From Ruminococcus sp. UBA1780 (lineage in GTDB: Bacteria; Bacillota; Clostridia; Oscillospirales; Ruminococcaceae), in NCBI GenBank assembly GCA_002315235.1, contig DCGK01000036.1, positions 3,389 to 23,056 on the forward strand: a stretch of DNA of 19,668 nt, given 5' to 3'. Positions 15,274 to 19,668 of the stretch are shown in pieces; positions within the stretch are counted from its first letter, which is position 1, and each line of letters starts with the position of its first letter. The notes below the pieces were generated by a model. The model made no database searches and was not told the DNA's origin. It was given only the letters and a program-made list of their open reading frames with translations. The position numbers were made by a program, and so were the translations under genes.

Positions 15274-18003
15274 TTAGATAAGCTTATTTTTTAGCATGAT
15301 AAGATCGATAATTGTGATGATTCCGTCACCGTTCAGGTCAGCATTTTTCTTCTGGTCAGATGAAAGTGTCTCCTTACCGATGAGAGCGTGCATGAGTGAA
15401 ACAACGTCATTTGAATTTACTGAACCGTTGGCATCAACGTCACCTGAAACTGCTGAAGGCTTCTGGTCCTGTGCCGGAGCCTGAGTTGGCTGCTGAACAG
15501 GAGCCTGTGTAGGAACCTGGGTCGGCTGCTGAACAGGTGTCTGTGTAGGAACCTGAGTCGGCTGCTGAGCAGGTGCCTGTGTCGGAGCCTGAGTCGGCTG
15601 CTGAACAGGTGTCTGTGTAGGAGCCTGAGTTGGCTGCTGAACCGGAGCCTTTGATGTATCTACTGACATAACTGCAGTGTAGTCATCCTTCGGCTTGTAT
15701 CCTGATGTGAAGAGGAGAGGTGATTCACTTCTTCTCCAGCTGATATCATCATGCGTTCCCCATACTGTCAGAGCAGGAATCTGGTCAGCATGATCAACTG
15801 CCATCTGGAATACGTCAGCGAAGAGTTTAGCACGAGCTGAAGGATTGCTCTTTGTTTCGATATCGAGCTCAGTTATCTGAACTTCAAGACCTGTGCTGAG
15901 GAACTTTTCAAGACCTGTCTTGTAAACAGAAGCACTTGGATAGTTAGTAGCAAGGTGTGACTGCATTCCGATACCGTCGATTATTCCTTTTTCCTTGAGC
16001 TTCATAGCGATATTGTAAATATCGTCTGTCTTTGCAGGAATATATTCGTTGTAGTCATTGATATAGAGCTTGCATCCCTTAGGAGCATACTTTCTTGCGT
16101 ATGTGAAAGCGTTGATTATGAATTCATCATTGTTGTCGCCGTAAACTGCTGTCCAGCCTGAGTTGCTGCCAGGACGGAGTCCGCCGCCGTCATTGATGAA
16201 GAGCTCATTACATACATCGTATGCATAGAGATCAAGCTTCGGATACTGTGCAGCAATTGCTTCGAATGTATCCTTGATGAAGTTTTCAAGACGCTGGTTC
16301 ATGATATCCTTTGATACATAAGCTGCGCCCTGCTGGAAGTTCTGTCTGAAGAACCAGTCAGGAGTCTGGCTGTACCATACAAATGTATGACCGCGAAGTG
16401 ATATTCCGTTGTCTTCACAGAACTTAAGTGTAGCTGCAGCTCTCTGAAGTGATACCTTTGCACGTGTGTTGTCTGTGCCAGGTGAGAGAAGTGCATCAGG
16501 CTTGAGTTCGTTTTCAGGTGTGATTGAATTGAAGTGCTTCTTTATGAAGTCAGCACCGGAATTGAGTTCGTTAGGGCTTACTGAAGTACCGAGCTTGAAG
16601 CAGTTAGCGAACTTGCCTCTGAGTGAGTCAGAGCTTGCAGGTGTCTGTGGATTTGGATTAACTTCCGGATTCTGGCTGTCTCCAGGTGTTGCAGGATTCT
16701 GGGAATCTGATCCCGATGCGCCTGTGATTGAAATGTCATCAACATAGAAGTTAATCATATCAGCAGGGCCATCACTTTCAGAGTATGTAGTCTGAATGTA
16801 AAGTGAAATATCTGTTGCACCTGCAGGAACAGTAAATGTGTCACCGAGCTTAGCCCATTTGCCTGCTGAAGCAGTAGCATCTGTGATGTTATCGTACTGT
16901 GTTTCTCCGCCTGATTTATACTGAAGACCAAGTGTAAATCCTGCTGTTGCATAAGAAGAATCAGAGTATGTTACATATGATTCAACAGTATATGTACCGC
17001 CTGCTTTAAGTTCAGAAGATGAATTCTGAATTCCGTTCCATGAAGCAGTTCTTCCTGTAACAGCGATTGACTTTGAACCGTCGTGCTTCTGAGCACCTGT
17101 AAGGCCGATCTTAACGCTTTCACCACGTGCTGTCCAGCCGCCTGCACTGCTTTCAGCATCTGTTGCGATGCCTGAGCCTGCAGCCGGTGCTGTCATTTCA
17201 GGATCCTTTTCTGTAGTTACAGGCTGCTGAGGTGTTGTATCGTTACCTGGTGTGCCTGCACCCATAACAAGCTTGTTCTGTTTTACATTTGCCTTACCGC
17301 TTGAACGGTAGCCTTCGATGTTAAGAGCAACTTCGTACATCTTGCCCATTCTCATGCCGGCTTTTTCCCATGCAGCAAAATGGTCTGATACTGAAATTGT
17401 ACCCTTGAGGTTCTTCATCTGATTAACCTGTGCCGGGTTTGTTTTATTAACACTCCAGTACTGTTCAAATGTTTCAGTACCGTGAATTGACGGCTGATTT
17501 ACACGTGTTGATGTGTATAAGTCATAAGTTTTTCCGTCTGAGCTGATTGTAGCCTTTGAGTTGTTCATTCCCGGTGGTCTCCAGTCGCCCCATGCTTCTA
17601 CTATATAGTATTCAACAGTAGGGTCTTCTGTCCATCCGTAAACGCACATGTAAGAGTTACCCATTGGCTGATAGTCTACATCATACTGAATTGAAATTCC
17701 GTTGTAGTCCTGCCATTTCTTTGTGCTTCCGAGCTTTTTACCTGTACGGAAGAGAGCATTCTCGATATTGCTCCATGAACAGGTGAATCCGCCGTTTGTA
17801 CCAACGTCCATACTTGCCTGACCCTGTCCGTTCTGGTTCCAGAGCTCAAAGTCGTAGCCGTCAGATGTTTTACCAGTCTTTACCTGGTCGGCTGCTTTTA
17901 CAGTTAAAATATTGCTTACACTGAGAAGCTCTGCCGGTGCAGCTATCGGCAGCGCCATTGACATTGCGATGAAACCACTGATTATTTTTTTTGCGTGTTT
18001 CAT
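15274..18003 (-). CDS. Cellulosomal GH11-CBM22-GH10 bifunctional xylanase with dockerin
   Basis: A secreted 909-aa enzyme with two xylanase modules. Order: signal peptide 1-37 (VKA|ADQ); GH11 about 42-249 with nucleophile E131 (VEYYIVE) and acid/base E230 (IEGYRSSG); linker; CBM22 about 278-428; GH10 about 461-784; Pro/Thr/Gln repeat linker 787-844; dockerin about 854-909 with loops DVDANGSVNSND and DLNGDGIITIID. GH10 signatures are PENELKPD, RGHTFVWYSQTP, acid/base E600 in YDVCNE (usually WDVVNE), nucleophile E712 in ITELD, and VWGTHDDISW. GH11 and GH10 differ in tolerance to xylan side chains, so one chain can attack both bare and decorated stretches. The start follows AAAGAGGTGG and a strong promoter. 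R. flavefaciens XynA is a known GH11-GH10 fusion, but with a long Asn/Gln linker instead of CBM22. Codon use is biased towards ACA, CTT and GAA, as expected for a highly expressed gene. Confidence 0.96.
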   Translation of the reverse strand: MKHAKKIISGFIAMSMALPIAAPAELLSVSNILTVKAADQVKTGKTSDGYDFELWNQNGQGQASMDVGTNGGFTCSWSNIENALFRTGKKLGSTKKWQDYNGISIQYDVDYQPMGNSYMCVYGWTEDPTVEYYIVEAWGDWRPPGMNNSKATISSDGKTYDLYTSTRVNQPSIHGTETFEQYWSVNKTNPAQVNQMKNLKGTISVSDHFAAWEKAGMRMGKMYEVALNIEGYRSSGKANVKQNKLVMGAGTPGNDTTPQQPVTTEKDPEMTAPAAGSGIATDAESSAGGWTARGESVKIGLTGAQKHDGSKSIAVTGRTASWNGIQNSSSELKAGGTYTVESYVTYSDSSYATAGFTLGLQYKSGGETQYDNITDATASAGKWAKLGDTFTVPAGATDISLYIQTTYSESDGPADMINFYVDDISITGASGSDSQNPATPGDSQNPEVNPNPQTPASSDSLRGKFANCFKLGTSVSPNELNSGADFIKKHFNSITPENELKPDALLSPGTDNTRAKVSLQRAAATLKFCEDNGISLRGHTFVWYSQTPDWFFRQNFQQGAAYVSKDIMNQRLENFIKDTFEAIAAQYPKLDLYAYDVCNELFINDGGGLRPGSNSGWTAVYGDNNDEFIINAFTYARKYAPKGCKLYINDYNEYIPAKTDDIYNIAMKLKEKGIIDGIGMQSHLATNYPSASVYKTGLEKFLSTGLEVQITELDIETKSNPSARAKLFADVFQMAVDHADQIPALTVWGTHDDISWRRSESPLLFTSGYKPKDDYTAVMSVDTSKAPVQQPTQAPTQTPVQQPTQAPTQAPAQQPTQVPTQTPVQQPTQVPTQAPVQQPTQAPAQDQKPSAVSGDVDANGSVNSNDVVSLMHALIGKETLSSDQKKNADLNGDGIITIIDLIMLKNKLI
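15472..15645 (-). repeat. 36-bp tandem repeat coding the Pro/Gln/Thr linker
   Basis: Residues 787-844 of the GH11-GH10 protein are four full copies and one partial copy of a 12-residue unit (PVQQPTQAPTQT and variants A/V, T/A). The linker joins GH10 to the dockerin and is probably flexible and glycosylated. The DNA copies are very similar, so copy number can change by slippage. The paralogue lacks it. Confidence 0.9.
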
Positions 18004-18026
18004 TTTACCACCTCTTTCTTGACATC

Positions 18027-18055
18027 ATTTTAACCCGAAAATACACCTTTGTCAA
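18027..18055 (-). promoter_or_regulatory. Near-consensus promoter of the GH11-GH10 gene
   Basis: On the minus strand TTGACA (18055-18050) and TAAAAT (18032-18027) are separated by exactly 17 bp. The leader is about 15-20 nt and ends in the strong SD AAAGAGGTGG. Confidence 0.85.
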
Positions 18056-18317
18056 GTATCGATAAATACGCGCGGTTATAGCCTGACAAAACTATCTACT
18101 ATTACCTAAAAGGAATGGGTATGTGCAATACGTAAAATACAGCCGGTAATACTGTTATTCTACTGTAACAATAAACAAATTGGAAAATACAGTAAAGGAA
18201 CAATATGGCGCTATTACCAGTTGTATCTTGCAGTAATAGATGAGTTGTTATAACTCATATGTTCATATTTATATAGTGCTGTGTATACTATATGTTTAAT
18301 ACATAAACAATATATTC
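18056..18317. promoter_or_regulatory. Divergent intergenic region with operator-like repeats
   Basis: No gene is visible. AAAATACAG occurs twice, at 18134-18142 and 18184-18192, exactly 50 bp apart (about five helical turns). CTATTAC (18211-18217) is inverted as GTAATAG (18233-18239). Directly abutting this, ATGAGTT (18240-18246) pairs with AACTCAT (18252-18258) as a 19-bp operator-like palindrome. The sites lie between the divergent xylanase and SGNH promoters, so a shared regulator is possible but not shown. Confidence 0.45.
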
Positions 18318-18350
18318 TTGCTTTTTTAGGCGGTTATATGATATTATTAT
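18318..18350 (+). promoter_or_regulatory. Possible promoter of the SGNH hydrolase gene
   Basis: TTGCTT at 18318-18323 and TATTAT at 18342-18347 (or 18345-18350) are spaced 18-21 bp apart. It is weaker than the xylanase promoters. A leader of about 90 nt would precede the gene. Confidence 0.45.
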
Positions 18351-18442
18351 AGAGAAAGCAATATTGGGTCAGCATTTATGGTATATAAAGAAAGTGATTC
18401 GTTCACTGTAATAACAATATTTAATAATCGGGGTGACAGGAT

Positions 18443-19519
18443 ATGAATAGTCCGGAATACAGGGAATCAGTCTGCGGTTCTCTTTACAATACTGGAAACA
18501 GTGTAAGACTCCGCAGAGCACTTGAAAAGAAAAAAGTAAATCTTGCATTTGCAGGAGGGTCAATTACAAAAGGCTGGGACGGAAAAGGGTATCTTAGTGA
18601 AAACTATACAGACTATATCACAGGATATCTTACGGGAAGATATCCGGATACGGAATTTGTTTCATCAAATCTCTCAACAGAAAGCGCAAACTCATTTATA
18701 GGATTGTCAATAACTGATAAAGTGATTGGCGAAACCGGTCCGGATATAGTATTTATAGAATACGCAGTTAATAACGAATGCGGACATGAACATATAGTAT
18801 CGTATGAAAGTCTGGTAAAGCGGATGCTGTCGCTTCCTTCAGCTCCTGCGGTAATTCTTGTTTTCCTTATAAACAAGTCTCTTTACACCAGTCAGGGATA
18901 TATGAAGCGTATAGGAATGCATTATGACCTTACATCGGTAAGTGTGGCTGATACAATGAAGAATATGCTTGAAAACGGTTTTGAATGGGAGAAGTATTCT
19001 GATGATGTTATTCACCCGAATATCTGGGGCCACCGTTTTATAGCTGACTGTGTAATAAATGCTCTTGAAAAATCATGCAGCGATACCTGTAAAACTGAGT
19101 ATACAGTTCCTGATCCGGTATTCTCACTTGATTACAGGGATTATCACACTGTAGAGTCCACTGATTCGTCAGTCCGGGCGGATGGATTTGAGAATTTTTC
19201 ATGTCCTGAGTACGGAGAGTATTTCAGCAGCGGACTTAGATATATTAATGGCCACAGAGATGCTTCAGTAAAATTTGAAGGTGAGTTCCGTACACTTTTT
19301 GCTGCGTATATTCATGACAAAACTGACCGGTTCAGTGACGCTGACATTCTTATAGACGGGCATAAGAAAGCAGTTCTTCAGGGAACAAGTATTTACGGAT
19401 GGGGAAATGTAAACCTCAGAAATGTTTTCAGCTTTGAAACCAGCGGCAGACATCAGGTTGAATTAAGGGTCAGAGATCCGAAAAAGGAATTTATTCTTAT
19501 TGAATTCGGAATAAGCTGA
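18443..19519 (+). CDS. SGNH/GDSL hydrolase, probable carbohydrate esterase
   Basis: A 358-aa serine esterase of the SGNH/GDSL superfamily. Block I is FAGGSITKG with nucleophile S40. Block III is EYAVNN with N110/N111 in the oxyanion position. Block V is DDVIHPN with D188 and H191 completing the catalytic triad. Residues 1-210 form the hydrolase fold. Residues about 225-358 are a beta-rich C-terminal region, perhaps a sandwich domain, that I do not recognise. There is no signal peptide, transmembrane segment or dockerin, so it should stay in the cytoplasm. It is divergent from the two xylanase genes, which suggests deacetylation of imported xylo-oligosaccharides. The substrate is not evident from sequence, and a role on another acylated glycan is possible. 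Start support is GGGGTGA at 18430-18436. A strong terminator follows. Confidence 0.88.
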   Translation: MNSPEYRESVCGSLYNTGNSVRLRRALEKKKVNLAFAGGSITKGWDGKGYLSENYTDYITGYLTGRYPDTEFVSSNLSTESANSFIGLSITDKVIGETGPDIVFIEYAVNNECGHEHIVSYESLVKRMLSLPSAPAVILVFLINKSLYTSQGYMKRIGMHYDLTSVSVADTMKNMLENGFEWEKYSDDVIHPNIWGHRFIADCVINALEKSCSDTCKTEYTVPDPVFSLDYRDYHTVESTDSSVRADGFENFSCPEYGEYFSSGLRYINGHRDASVKFEGEFRTLFAAYIHDKTDRFSDADILIDGHKKAVLQGTSIYGWGNVNLRNVFSFETSGRHQVELRVRDPKKEFILIEFGIS

Positions 19520-19569
19520 TAATTTCACTTTTACAGATGACGAAATACAGTTTGTTCTGACAGATACAG

Positions 19570-19609
19570 AAACAGGGTTACATCATTTGCGAATGATGTA
19601 ACCCTGTTT
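19570..19609 (+). terminator. Strong terminator-like hairpin after the SGNH gene
   Basis: A perfect 18-bp stem (AAACAGGGTTACATCATT at 19570-19587 with 19592-19609) around a TGCG loop. The T-run on the 3' side is short (TTT), and AAA on the 5' side allows bidirectional action. It lies 50 nt after the stop codon. Confidence 0.8.
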
Positions 19610-19636
19610 GCACATATATAACAACACAGAGGATAT

Positions 19637-19660
19637 CCCCCGACTCTATAGGCGGCGGGG
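19637..19660. repeat. GC-rich imperfect hairpin at the right edge
   Basis: CCCCG at 19638-19642 pairs with CGGGG at 19656-19660. Three further pairs, alternating with mismatches, surround a CTATAGG-like centre. GC content is well above the surroundings. Such short GC hairpins near the end are typical of IS200/IS605-family elements, but the window ends here and no transposase is visible. The assignment is a guess. Confidence 0.25.
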
Positions 19661-19668
19661 TCTATTCT

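Noticed and set aside
15472..15645. CRISPR-like regular repeat
   Set aside because: The units are directly adjacent without unique spacers, stay in frame and code a Pro/Gln/Thr linker.

Overview
The window looks like chromosomal DNA from a fibre-degrading ruminococcus (Ruminococcus flavefaciens or a close relative, Clostridia/Oscillospiraceae). The main evidence is two large secreted xylanolytic enzymes that end in dockerin modules, so they are cellulosome parts. Other support comes from the addB-addA gene order, Gram-positive ribosome binding sites and sigma-A type promoters. I cannot name the species from sequence alone.

Layout. (1) 1-237: upstream region with a perfect hairpin and a good promoter. 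(2) 238-7156: addB-addA, a two-gene operon for the AddAB helicase-nuclease that starts recombinational repair of double-strand breaks. (3) 7157-7368: a gene-free stretch packed with nested inverted repeats. (4) 7369-8542: a small four-helix membrane protein of unknown function, translationally coupled to a divergent guanylate-kinase-family protein, closed by a terminator. (5) 8543-12141: a strong promoter, a leader that can fold into an H-type pseudoknot next to the ribosome binding site, an Aquifex-type aconitase gene, a terminator-like intercistronic hairpin, and a eukaryote-type NADP isocitrate dehydrogenase gene. Together these two enzymes carry citrate to 2-oxoglutarate, presumably for glutamate synthesis in an anaerobe. 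(6) 12323-18003, minus strand: two tandem paralogous dockerin enzymes. The upstream one (15274-18003) is GH11-CBM22-GH10-dockerin and the downstream one (12323-14734) is GH11-CBM22-CE1-dockerin. Each has its own near-consensus promoter, and 15274-18003 has a clear terminator. (7) 18443-19519, plus strand and divergent from the xylanases: an SGNH/GDSL hydrolase without a signal peptide, closed by a strong terminator. The right edge holds an imperfect GC-rich hairpin that may be the end of a mobile element.

The xylan genes make biochemical sense together. GH11 and GH10 cut the xylan backbone in different sequence contexts, CBM22 binds xylan, the CE1 esterase removes acyl or feruloyl side groups, and the dockerins place both enzymes on scaffoldin. 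The divergent SGNH protein may deacylate imported oligosaccharides in the cytoplasm; that role is inferred from position and lack of a signal peptide.

The best candidates for something undescribed are the possible pseudoknot leader of the aconitase gene (8711-8772) and the 134-bp inverted-repeat element at 7194-7327. Both are read by eye and need covariance or genome-wide repeat searches. I see no CRISPR array, tRNA, rRNA, phage module or defence system here.
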